A program made the position numbers and the translations under genes. The notes beneath the pieces are model-generated. The model was given only the letters and a program-made list of their open reading frames with translations. It searched no databases and had not been told where the DNA came from. Of a stretch of DNA of 64,000 bases, positions 46,480-54,956 are shown piece by piece (position 1 is the stretch's first letter; each line of letters opens with the position of its first letter). This stretch comes from Clostridium cellulovorans 743B (GTDB lineage: Bacteria > Bacillota > Clostridia > Clostridiales > Clostridiaceae), in assembly GCF_000145275.1 (NCBI RefSeq), contig NC_014393.1:3596001-3660000 (forward strand), given 5' to 3'.

Positions 46480-48063
46480 CTAAATCTTCAATGGCTCTGA
46501 AATTTTTATTTTCTCTACGGATTTGTAATACTCTGTTATCACTACATCCTCAACTTTTCTTTTTATACTTCGTAAATTATTATGTGTAATTATTTTATCT
46601 AATTCATTTTCTATAGAGGTAAACTCTATCTGTATATTTTCATTTTGATAGATTTTTCCTATTAGTTTTTCTGCCACTTCTATAGCAAATTTTTTCTTTT
46701 CTTCTGCAGGCAAATCAACAAAGCAATAAACCATATCAAATCTTGACTTTAAAGGATCTGGGACATTATCAATATATCTTTTTCGTGACATATTAGAAGT
46801 AAATATGATAATATATCCATCCATGCTATGTTCAACCCCATGCCTATCAGTAAATTTACCATCTTCTAAAAGTTCATAGAAGAAATGAAATACACTTGGA
46901 GTTGCTTTCTCAAATTCATCAATTAAGATTATTTTAGAATTTGAAATTTTCATTTTGTTGATAAGTTCTCCTCCATCTTCACTCCCAATATAGCCTAGAG
47001 GTGAACCAATCAAGCTATTTAATACACCTTCGTTAGAGTAATTACCAAAGTTAATTTTTATTAAACTTTCAGATGGATACATTATATCTGAAAGCATTTT
47101 AGCAAATTCGGTTTTTCCTATTCCAGATTCTCCAGTTAAGAAAATAGAAAATATTTTACGTTCTCCTATTTTATTTAAGAACATATATTTTTCTAAATTA
47201 AATTTGAAGTCTTTTTTAAAATCATCATGCCCCTTTAACCTATAATTAATTATATTGAATATTTCTTTAAGATTATGCTTGTTAGTAGTCTCTTGTATAG
47301 ATTTATGGACTATTTCTTCCTTGTTAAAAAAATCATTATCTATTTTAAACGTAAATGGTAAATAACTCTTTATGTCATCTGACTTTTCATCACAAATTAA
47401 AAATTTAATATCATTCTTATAAATAAAAATTTGTCTAAGTATAATTTCAAAAGTTAATATTAAATCTTTTCTCAATTTAAATAAATCAATCACTTGAGTA
47501 ATATCTATGTATTGTATTTCATTACAATCAAAAAATGATTTTATACTTTCCATATTAAATTTAAAACTCAAGTCCTCTACTCCATTAAAAAGACATCCAA
47601 TAGATATAATCTTATATTCTACAGTGATATTATCCAACATTGTGTTACTATACATAAATAAAGGCATAGATTCACTATACTTATTGCTCATTTCTATAAT
47701 ATCTTCATTTCTTTTTACATTATCATCTAATTTTACGACATATTTATCATTTATGGAATCAAATATATATGGAAATTTATCAAGAAAAGAATCTTTTTGC
47801 AAGTTGTTAACTAAAAATTTAGCATTTTTAAATTCATCTGTAAGTTTATATATGTATCCTTCTATAAATAACTTATAATAGCCATGTTCAAACGCTAACG
47901 TTGTAAGATCAATTATATATTCATCAAAATTTTCATCATCAATATTCTCTATATTTGCAAACATATTAAGAATATAACTTATACTAATAATACGACTATG
48001 ATTAAAATCTTTTTTTAAATCTTCTATCTTTTCACTACTATAAACATATAATATTTTCTCCAT
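46480..48063 (-). CDS. AAA+ ATPase, ClpB D2-like, with unknown N-terminal half
   Basis: 527 aa. Residues 1-265 have no recognised domain (alternating strands and helices, ending KHNLKEIFNIINYRLKGHDD). The C-terminal half matches the AAA_2 module of Clp/Hsp100 proteins: Walker A LTGESGIGKTEFA (about 310-322), the pore-loop-like SPLGYIGSEDGGEL (canonical GYVG), Walker B IILIDEFEKA, sensor 1 IIIFTSN, and the arginine-finger region LKSRFDMV. There is no ClpP-binding loop evident and no second ATPase domain. Its ATG follows the membrane-protein stop by one base, with GAGGAG inside that gene's end. Function is unknown; a remodelling motor for its membrane partner is inferred. Confidence 0.8.
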   Translation of the reverse strand: MEKILYVYSSEKIEDLKKDFNHSRIISISYILNMFANIENIDDENFDEYIIDLTTLAFEHGYYKLFIEGYIYKLTDEFKNAKFLVNNLQKDSFLDKFPYIFDSINDKYVVKLDDNVKRNEDIIEMSNKYSESMPLFMYSNTMLDNITVEYKIISIGCLFNGVEDLSFKFNMESIKSFFDCNEIQYIDITQVIDLFKLRKDLILTFEIILRQIFIYKNDIKFLICDEKSDDIKSYLPFTFKIDNDFFNKEEIVHKSIQETTNKHNLKEIFNIINYRLKGHDDFKKDFKFNLEKYMFLNKIGERKIFSIFLTGESGIGKTEFAKMLSDIMYPSESLIKINFGNYSNEGVLNSLIGSPLGYIGSEDGGELINKMKISNSKIILIDEFEKATPSVFHFFYELLEDGKFTDRHGVEHSMDGYIIIFTSNMSRKRYIDNVPDPLKSRFDMVYCFVDLPAEEKKKFAIEVAEKLIGKIYQNENIQIEFTSIENELDKIITHNNLRSIKRKVEDVVITEYYKSVEKIKISEPLKI

Positions 48064-48064
48064 G

Positions 48065-49327
48065 CTACTGAGACTCCTCTATATTTAATTCTTGAATAAT
48101 TGCTATTATATCAATTAGATGGTATTTTTCATTCAACTTATTGTGTTTAAATTCAAATGGCAATAACTGTTGACTTCCTTGTACAATACTACTTTTCATA
48201 ACATCATCATTTTGTGTACTTGTAGAATTATTATAGGAATCAGACATCACTTCAAGAAATTTGGATGATACGCTTTCTCTCTTTGAAAAATCAATTTCAC
48301 CTCTATAAATTCCAATTAAACTAAGCGTTCCAAGTTGTAAATCATTATGTTGATACCCGTTTTCAAAATTTTCATTAGATTTATATGATAATTGAAATAT
48401 ATACTTAGTATTTGACTCGCTATCTCTCAACTTTTCCTCAAACACATAATCTATTGTAAAATCATCTAACATTTTCTCCATCATTTTATTCATATTTATT
48501 TCTATGGCATCATCACCTTGATTTTTTATTTTACTATCTTGCAGAACATTTAACATCATAACTGTATCATCAACATTTCTTCTCTGCAAAGCAACTTCCT
48601 TAAACATAGTTAGTTGTCCAGTTTTAAGATTTCTATTTTGTTCATTATTATCTTGCTTTACTTTATCATATATTTTTCTAAGCATTATAGATTTCGTTGT
48701 CTTAACATCAAAATTTTCATATACTCTTTTTTTGGAGTTTTCTTGTTTTTGGATAGAAGCATCTGATGTTGCTAGACTTGACTTTATACCATATGAATAT
48801 GATGATTTTAGTAGTTCTTCTGATATTTGTTCTTTTTCTACTTTTTGCATTACTTTATTATCAATTAACATTGCTATTTCATGTACTTTTGATGTATTGA
48901 CATATAATAAATTGAATAATTCTGATGTATTTTTATTTTCTTCATTATCCTTATTCTCTATTTTATAGTTAGCTGATATAATTCTACTGATTAAAAAAGC
49001 TATAATTAATACTGTCAAAATGAAGTTATCATTTTTAGCATAAAAAGTTCTTATAACTGAGTTCGTCTTTGATATGTAAATAACAATTAACGTAGCTAAT
49101 GATACTATTAAACTCATATTAATAGATAAATTATACTTAAAAACTGACCCTAACTTTGGAACAATAAAACATAATATCAATGGAATCCACATAAAATACT
49201 CATCAAATCTAAAATGTTTCATAATAAAATATATGTTTATATTCAAAAAAAGAAAAATACAGACATATCCGATAAACTCTATAGTATTTTTAACCAACAA
49301 TAACCTTTTATTAAACAAAAAACTCAA
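48065..49327 (-). CDS. Four-TM membrane protein with cytosolic domain, partner of the AAA+ gene
   Basis: 420 aa from a TTG start behind GGAAGGG. Four hydrophobic segments occupy about residues 12-35, 43-60, 66-85 and 101-115. The soluble part (130-420) starts LFNLLYVNTSKVHEIAMLID and has SSYSYGIKSSLATSDAS and ENFDVKTTKSIMLRKIYDKV. This resembles, in outline only, DUF6414-type proteins of unknown function. No enzyme motif was seen. It is first in a two-gene unit with the AAA+ ATPase. Confidence 0.68.
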   Translation of the reverse strand: MSFLFNKRLLLVKNTIEFIGYVCIFLFLNINIYFIMKHFRFDEYFMWIPLILCFIVPKLGSVFKYNLSINMSLIVSLATLIVIYISKTNSVIRTFYAKNDNFILTVLIIAFLISRIISANYKIENKDNEENKNTSELFNLLYVNTSKVHEIAMLIDNKVMQKVEKEQISEELLKSSYSYGIKSSLATSDASIQKQENSKKRVYENFDVKTTKSIMLRKIYDKVKQDNNEQNRNLKTGQLTMFKEVALQRRNVDDTVMMLNVLQDSKIKNQGDDAIEINMNKMMEKMLDDFTIDYVFEEKLRDSESNTKYIFQLSYKSNENFENGYQHNDLQLGTLSLIGIYRGEIDFSKRESVSSKFLEVMSDSYNNSTSTQNDDVMKSSIVQGSQQLLPFEFKHNKLNEKYHLIDIIAIIQELNIEESQ

Positions 49328-49474
49328 AATAATTCTTCACCCTTCCTAAATATATATAATAATTGCTAAATTCATAATATCATAACTGCTAATTTCTAGA
49401 AAGTATCTACTCAACATAATATATACTATATTAGTAAACCAATATTTCTAAGTCTTTTGGTAGGTGGGAATTTT

Positions 49475-49546
49475 GGTGGGAAACAATATTAAAATAAGCC
49501 TATTTTACAAGTTATTAATCACAATAAACACTGTAAAATAGGCTTT
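49475..49546. repeat. Outer copy of the cargo-flanking hairpin repeat
   Basis: Begins GGTGGGAA (with a second GGTGGGAA 12 bp upstream at 49463), then perfect 14-bp arms AAGCCTATTTTACA (49496-49509) and 49532-49545. It lies just inside the element, 25 bp from the guaA att repeat, and read on the minus strand could now terminate guaA. Confidence 0.8.
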
Positions 49547-49570
49547 CTCATCTTTAATTATTTATATATT

Positions 49571-49588
49571 TTATTCCCACTCAATAGT
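49571..49588. repeat. guaA-side attachment-site repeat
   Basis: TTATTCCCACTCAATAGT, the last five sense codons and stop of guaA on the minus strand, identical to 37813-37830. Confidence 0.88.
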
Positions 49589-51103
49589 CGCAGGCGGTTT
49601 TGAAGTTATATCGTAAACAATTCTGTTTACGCCCTTAACTTCATTAACAATCCTTCTAGAAACCTTATCAAGAACCTCATAAGGTATTCTAGCAAATTCT
49701 GAAGTCATAGCATCAGAGCTTGTTACTGCTCTTAACGCTACAGTATGGCAATAAGTTCTTTCATCACCCATAACACCAACAGATCTTATATTAGGTAGGC
49801 AAGCGAAATATTGCCATATGCTGCCTTCAAGATCAGCTAAAGCAATTTCTTCTCTGAAGATTGCATCAGCTTCTCTTGTTATGTGAAGTTTTTCTTCTGT
49901 TATTTCTCCAAGAACTCTTATAGCAAGACCTGGTCCTGGAAATGGCTGTCTCCACACTAGGTGATGTGGAATTCCAACTTCTTCTCCAACAGCTCTAACT
50001 TCATCCTTGAATAATTCTCTTAATGGCTCGATTAATTCAAATTCCATATCTTCTGGAAGTCCACCAACATTATGGTGTGATTTGATAGTAGCAGAAGTTG
50101 CTGTTCCGCTTTCTACTATATCTGGGTAGATTGTTCCTTGAACAAGGAAATCAATTTCTCCAAGCTTATTTGCTTCTTCTTCAAAGACTCTTATAAATTC
50201 TTCACCGATGATTTTTCTCTTAGCTTCTGGATCTGAAACTCCAGCTAGCTTTCCTAAAAATCTTTCTTGAGCATTTACTCTGATAAGGTTCATGTCAAAC
50301 TGACCTCTGAAGATTTGTTCAACTTGATCACCTTCATCTTTTCTAAGTAAACCATGGTCTACGAAAACACATGTTAAGTTTTTGCCTATAGCTTTGTGTA
50401 CAAGTACCGCTGCAACAGATGAATCTACTCCACCAGATAAAGCACAAAGAACTTTCTTATCTCCTACTATTTCTTTTATCTTTTTAATTTCTTCTTCTGC
50501 GAAGGAAGACATTGACCAATCTGCCTTTAAATCACAGATTTCAAATAAGAAGTTTGAAAGCATTTTCTTTCCGAATGGAGTATGTTCAACTTCTGGGTGG
50601 AATTGAACTCCATAGAAATTCTTCTCTACATTTTGCATAGCAGCAACAGGACATTGATCTGTTGTTGCAATTATTTCAAAGCCTTGTGGAACTTCTGATA
50701 CATAATCTGTATGGCTCATCCAACAGATTTCTTTTTCATCTATCCCTTTAAATAACTTACTTGTATTCACTAAGTTGATTTCTGTTTTTCCATATTCACG
50801 AGTTATTGCACTTTCAACTTTTCCACCATGTAGATGACAAGTTAATTGATGTCCGTAACATATTCCTAGAACAGGAATTCCAAGTTCAAATACGCCTTTG
50901 TCTACCTTTGGTGTATCATCACCATAAACGCTATTTGGTCCACCAGTGAATATTATCGCTTTTGGATTTTTAGCTTTTATTTCATCAAGAGATTTATTGT
51001 AAGGTATTATTTCACAATAAACATTGTTTTCTCTAACTCTTCTTGCAATTAGCTGATTGTATTGGCCACCAAAATCTATTACAAGTACTAATTCTCTTCC
51101 CAT
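49571..51103 (-). CDS. guaA: GMP synthase (glutamine-hydrolysing)
   Basis: 510 aa. Converts XMP to GMP with glutamine and ATP. The class I amidotransferase domain has nucleophile Cys in GICYGHQL and the His-Glu pair in VQFHPEVEH. The ATP pyrophosphatase loop is ALSGGVDSS. The C-terminal dimerisation domain ends KPPATIEWE. ATG at 51103 has AAAGGAGAG upstream. It follows guaB by 141 bp, probably in one transcript under the guanine riboswitch. The 3' end is the integration site of the mobile element but the protein is unchanged. Confidence 0.97.
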   Translation of the reverse strand: MGRELVLVIDFGGQYNQLIARRVRENNVYCEIIPYNKSLDEIKAKNPKAIIFTGGPNSVYGDDTPKVDKGVFELGIPVLGICYGHQLTCHLHGGKVESAITREYGKTEINLVNTSKLFKGIDEKEICWMSHTDYVSEVPQGFEIIATTDQCPVAAMQNVEKNFYGVQFHPEVEHTPFGKKMLSNFLFEICDLKADWSMSSFAEEEIKKIKEIVGDKKVLCALSGGVDSSVAAVLVHKAIGKNLTCVFVDHGLLRKDEGDQVEQIFRGQFDMNLIRVNAQERFLGKLAGVSDPEAKRKIIGEEFIRVFEEEANKLGEIDFLVQGTIYPDIVESGTATSATIKSHHNVGGLPEDMEFELIEPLRELFKDEVRAVGEEVGIPHHLVWRQPFPGPGLAIRVLGEITEEKLHITREADAIFREEIALADLEGSIWQYFACLPNIRSVGVMGDERTYCHTVALRAVTSSDAMTSEFARIPYEVLDKVSRRIVNEVKGVNRIVYDITSKPPATIEWE

Positions 51104-51244
51104 CAATGCTCTCCTTTGGGGAAAGTTCTTTTGTTTAAACTCTTCCCACCTTTTAATTTACTCATATAATTTCTAAACAAATCTTTTATAAAATAATTAT
51201 AATGCCTACCCCTATTAGTCGAAATAGAAATTTATTAAAGTTGT

Positions 51245-52702
51245 TTATGCATTTACACTATAGTTTGGTGCTTCTTTTGTTATTGAAATATCATGAGGAT
51301 GACTTTCTTTTAATCCTGCAGAAGTTTGAACTACAAAAGTAGCTGTTTCGTATATTGTTTGTAAGTCTTTTGAACCTAGATATCCAAAACCTGATTTCAT
51401 TCCACCTACTAATTGATAAATAGTATCTACTACACTACCCTTAAATGGAACTCTTCCTTCAACACCCTCTGGAACAAACTTTTTATTATCTTCTTGGAAA
51501 TATCTATCCTTACTTCCGTTCGCCATAGCACTTAACGAACCCATACCTCTATAAACCTTATAGCTTCTTCCTTGATAAATTTCGATTTCTCCTGGTGATT
51601 CTTCACAACCAGCAAACATTGACCCAAGCATACATACTTTTGCACCAGCTGCTAAAGCTTTTACCATATCTCCAGAGTATTTTAATCCACCGTCAGCTAT
51701 AACTGGTATTCCATATTTATTAGCTTCTTCAACACAATCCATAACAGCTGTTAATTGTGGAACTCCAACACCTGCAACTACTCTTGTAGTACAGATTGAA
51801 CCAGGTCCTATACCAACTTTTACGCAATCTGCACCAGCTTCAATTAAATCCTTTGTAGCTTCTGCTGTTGCTATATTTCCTGCGATTACTTGAAGTTCTG
51901 GATATTTTGCTTTTATAGTTCTTACAGCATCTAAAACTCCCTTTGAATGTCCGTGAGCTGTATCTACTGTTATTACGTCAACACTTACAGCTACAAGAGC
52001 ATCAACTCTTTCCATCATGTCTCCTGTAACACCTACAGCAGCACCACAAAGTAATCTTCCTTGTGAATCCTTTGCTGCATTAGGGAATATTCTTACCTTT
52101 TCGATGTCTTTAATAGTTATAAGGCCTTTTAAAACGTTATTTTCATCTACTAAAGGTAATTTTTCAATTTTATTCTTCATAAGAATTTTCTTTGCTTCTT
52201 CAATGCTTGTTCCTTCTAAAGCTGTGATAAGATTTTCTCTTGTCATTACATCTCCAACTTTTTGTGATAAATCATCAACAAAAAGCATATCTCTGTTTGT
52301 AACGATTCCTACTAATTTTCTATCTTGGTCAACTATAGGAACTCCTGATATTCTGTATTTAGCCATTAATTGGTCTGCTTCTTTTAGAGTATTATCTGCA
52401 TGAAGATAGAAGGGATTTGTTATAACGCCATTTTCTTGTCTCTTTACTCTGTCAACTTCACTTGCCTGTTGTTCTATAGACATGTTTTTATGAATAATTC
52501 CTATTCCGCCTTCTCTTGCTATTGCCATGGCCATTTTACTTTCTGTAACAGTATCCATACCAGCACTGATTACAGGTATTTTTAACTTAATTGTTTTAGT
52601 TAAATTCGTTTCTAAGCTTACCTCTCTTGGTAAAATCTCAGATTTGTTTGGTACTAAAAGTACATCATCAAAAGTATAAGCGGTTTTAAGAATTCTTGCC
52701 AT
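51245..52702 (-). CDS. guaB: IMP dehydrogenase
   Basis: 485 aa. Oxidises IMP to XMP with NAD+, the first committed step to GMP. The TIM barrel is interrupted by two CBS domains (about 95-205: TNPFYLHADNTLKEADQLM and VTNRDMLFV). The catalytic loop GPGSICTTRVVAGVG holds the nucleophilic Cys, and the flap contains YRGMGSLSAM and later EGVEGRVPFKG. ATG at 52702 follows GGGAGG; the open frame to 52792 is upstream noise. A long leader carries a guanine riboswitch. Confidence 0.97.
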   Translation of the reverse strand: MARILKTAYTFDDVLLVPNKSEILPREVSLETNLTKTIKLKIPVISAGMDTVTESKMAMAIAREGGIGIIHKNMSIEQQASEVDRVKRQENGVITNPFYLHADNTLKEADQLMAKYRISGVPIVDQDRKLVGIVTNRDMLFVDDLSQKVGDVMTRENLITALEGTSIEEAKKILMKNKIEKLPLVDENNVLKGLITIKDIEKVRIFPNAAKDSQGRLLCGAAVGVTGDMMERVDALVAVSVDVITVDTAHGHSKGVLDAVRTIKAKYPELQVIAGNIATAEATKDLIEAGADCVKVGIGPGSICTTRVVAGVGVPQLTAVMDCVEEANKYGIPVIADGGLKYSGDMVKALAAGAKVCMLGSMFAGCEESPGEIEIYQGRSYKVYRGMGSLSAMANGSKDRYFQEDNKKFVPEGVEGRVPFKGSVVDTIYQLVGGMKSGFGYLGSKDLQTIYETATFVVQTSAGLKESHPHDISITKEAPNYSVNA

Positions 52703-52839
52703 TATTTTGCCTCCCATATAAAAATATTTCTTTAAAATAGATCTTAAATTTAAATAATAAACCAAAATGTTAGGGATATTTTTAAACATCAAAATTCACA
52801 GTTTTCAAAGTATCCACTTCAATGAGTGTATTTTTAAAA

Positions 52840-52848
52840 TTATCCACA
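52840..52848 (+). promoter_or_regulatory. Consensus DnaA box in the guaB leader
   Basis: TTATCCACA matches the DnaA box exactly; a variant, GTATCCACT, lies at 52810-52818. A single box may be chance, though DnaA control of guaB is known in E. coli. Confidence 0.35.
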
Positions 52849-53058
52849 TTTTTTTAATTTCACAATTTCCTATAGAAAAATAAAATCCTATGGATATATT
52901 TGTGTAGATATTCTGTAAATTAAGTACATCAAAACTTTTGTCATTCTAGCTAATTATTTTTTATAAAATCTTTGCAATAAAAAAAAGCTACTACATCGAT
53001 TATCTACAAGTGAAATCAATATAATAACTATATTATTATAATTATATATTCTCTTTCA

Positions 53059-53121
53059 CTCATAGTCAAAAATTTACGGTTTTTGGTAGAAACTTCCCGC
53101 CATATTCGGGGTATATATGAG
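53059..53121 (-). ncRNA. Guanine riboswitch aptamer upstream of guaB
   Basis: On the minus strand the P1 arms CTCATA and TATGAG enclose the conserved core AGTTTCTACC and CCGTAAA, ending TTGACTATGAG. The C in GACTATGAG is the discriminator base for guanine (adenine switches have U). Guanine binding would repress guaB and probably guaA. Confidence 0.93.
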
Positions 53122-53145
53122 CTTTTTCGTTAAATTATTATTGAT

Positions 53146-53174
53146 ATTATATACTCTGTACCTTTTCTTGTCAA
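53146..53174 (-). promoter_or_regulatory. Consensus sigma-A promoter of guaB
   Basis: TTGACA (53174-53169) and TATAAT (53151-53146) on the minus strand with a 17-base spacer, 25 bp before the riboswitch. Confidence 0.93.
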
Positions 53175-53336
53175 TGAATGAACTGTGAAAATTCTACAAG
53201 TTCTTTGGAATACACCAAAATATACTTATTAGTAATTACTACATATTCTTAAATTTATTCCTATTGTACAACATTAAATTCTATAATCATGCACTATAAA
53301 ATATATATTTTCATCTGTATAATTGAATTCATATTT

Positions 53337-53789
53337 TTAAGAAGTTTTTACTTGTACATTACCACTAGAAATAATAATAGTATATACAGTTGGAGCACTA
53401 ACTCCTGCACCGGTTACCTCTGTATACTCTCCATCTCCATTTGTGTCCTCGATTGGATTTTTAAATTGAGGCTTCTTTACATCCTTTAATTCTTTAGCCA
53501 ATAAAGCTTCCGTATTAGTCGAAAGTGTATTATTAGTATCAGTCAAAGTTGGACCACTTGGTAAATAAGTAAAGGTATCTCCATCATTAATACTTCCTTC
53601 AACCACTTCTGAAATCATCATTCTTTTTATGGTTTCACAGCTTTGTGCATCTGCTTTACGCTTTGAATTATCTCTTACTGAAACAAAATTTGGTATGGCT
53701 ATACTTGCTATAATAGCCATAACAGCTAATACGATAATAAGTTCAATAAGCGTAAATCCTTTTCTTTCCTTGCCTGTTTTTCCTTGCAT
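53337..53789 (-). CDS. Type IV pilin-like prepilin
   Basis: 150 aa. A short basic leader ends in the prepilin cleavage motif KGFTLIELIIVLAVMAIIAS, cut between Gly and Phe, with Glu at mature position 5. The extended N-terminal helix leads to a small globular domain with IEDTNGDGEYTEV, as in clostridial major pilins or pseudopilins. AGGAGGAG precedes the ATG. The prepilin peptidase gene lies just upstream on the same strand; no pilus ATPase or platform gene is in the window. Confidence 0.9.
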   Translation of the reverse strand: MQGKTGKERKGFTLIELIIVLAVMAIIASIAIPNFVSVRDNSKRKADAQSCETIKRMMISEVVEGSINDGDTFTYLPSGPTLTDTNNTLSTNTEALLAKELKDVKKPQFKNPIEDTNGDGEYTEVTGAGVSAPTVYTIIISSGNVQVKTS

Positions 53790-53937
53790 TATATATACTC
53801 CTCCTATTATTTTTCTATACCATATGTCTCAATAAAGCTTCTTTATAAGGTTTACTGATATTTAAATAACCATATACCCTTCTAATGTAACCTCAACACT
53901 AAAAGATCTATATCTAATTTATTAAATTTAGTTCTAC

Positions 53938-54684
53938 TTACATTACTGTTTTTAAGTAAAAATCAATAATATGCGTTCCGTACAAACAGGATATAATTGA
54001 GCCCATTGCCAGATAAGGACCAAAGGCTATCTCATCTTTTAATCCTCTCCTATTGCTAATTACTAATATTATAGAGATAACTGAACCGATAACCAAAGAA
54101 AAGAAGATTGTTAGCAACATTAGTTTCCATCCTACAAAAATTCCAATCAATGCAGAAATCTCTATATCTCCAGCTCCCATAGCCTTAGTTACTGCAACTA
54201 TAGTTCCAATGGTTACAATACCCAAAAGTAATCCAAGTAAATAATCTATTATGCATATCTTATTAAAAGCCTGCAAATAAATATCTAAAATTAATCCTAT
54301 CCCCATTCCACTATAAGTATTTTTAGAGTAAACATATTTAGTATCGTAATCAATTAACGCTATTACAATTAGGAATTCTATCATTATAATGAACTTTATA
54401 GACACAAGATTAAGACCATATCTCCAATATATTAATCCGAATAAGCATCCATTTAACAACTCAATTAAGGGATATCTAATAGAAATTTTCTCACCACAAG
54501 TTCTGCATCTTCCTTTCAAGACCAAATAGCTTAATATTGGTATAAGATCAAAGACTTTTATCTTTTCTGAACAACTTCTACAACTTGAAGCTGGATAAAC
54601 TATAGATTCACCTAATGGAATTCTACATACGCATACGTTCAAAAAACTTCCTATTATAAAACCTAAAACTATTAAAACTATCAT
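53938..54684 (-). CDS. Prepilin peptidase (type IV, A24)
   Basis: 248 aa, eight membrane segments. The N-terminal zinc-binding loop has CRSC and CRTC pairs, needed for the methyltransferase activity, and the peptidase aspartates are in ALIDYDTKYV and KAMGAGDIE. It cleaves and N-methylates prepilins at the inner membrane. AGGGAG precedes the ATG. It is 148 bp before the pilin gene, its likely substrate. Confidence 0.93.
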   Translation of the reverse strand: MIVLIVLGFIIGSFLNVCVCRIPLGESIVYPASSCRSCSEKIKVFDLIPILSYLVLKGRCRTCGEKISIRYPLIELLNGCLFGLIYWRYGLNLVSIKFIIMIEFLIVIALIDYDTKYVYSKNTYSGMGIGLILDIYLQAFNKICIIDYLLGLLLGIVTIGTIVAVTKAMGAGDIEISALIGIFVGWKLMLLTIFFSLVIGSVISIILVISNRRGLKDEIAFGPYLAMGSIISCLYGTHIIDFYLKTVM

Positions 54685-54913
54685 ATATACTCCCTATTTA
54701 CTAATTTTACATACATTAATATCATTGACTAATTACCACATAAATAAACCATTCCACAACTTTGTTTGCAATTTATTTCCTTATGGAATTCTTAGCATTT
54801 GAAAAGTATAAATATTCTCCAATAGTTTTAATACTGATATTCATATATAGATTATACTGCTGATATTCTTACTAAATGTATAAACAGTTTTAAAACTTAT
54901 ATCAATTAAAGAA

Positions 54914-54941
54914 TAAAAAAACAAGGCTATTTCTAGCCTTG
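54914..54941 (-). terminator. Terminator of groESL
   Basis: CAAGGCTA (54922-54929) pairs with TAGCCTTG (54934-54941); the minus strand continues TTTTTTTATTC. Confidence 0.9.
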
Positions 54942-54956
54942 CTTTCATATTTATTT

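Larger units (their letters stand above)
37813..49588. mobile_element. Integrative mobilizable element in the 3' end of guaA
   Basis: About 11.76 kb between direct repeats of the guaA terminus, encoding a tyrosine integrase, a DUF3173-like putative excisionase, a Rep_trans/MobT-like initiator, an FtsK/TcpA-like coupling ATPase (frameshifted) and accessory proteins. No VirB4-type ATPase, VirB6 or peptidoglycan hydrolase is present, so it is mobilizable at best. Insertion keeps guaA intact because the repeat restores its last codons. The guaA 3' end is a known integration hotspot for Firmicutes elements. Confidence 0.88.
52703..53336. other. guaB leader and promoter region
   Basis: About 630 bp: sigma-A promoter, guanine aptamer, then some 350 nt before guaB. 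AGTGAAA at the 3' side of the aptamer could pair with TTTCACT (plus-strand 53009-53015), and a U8 run lies beyond (plus-strand A tract 52979-52986), but I could not settle the expression platform. Confidence 0.7.
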
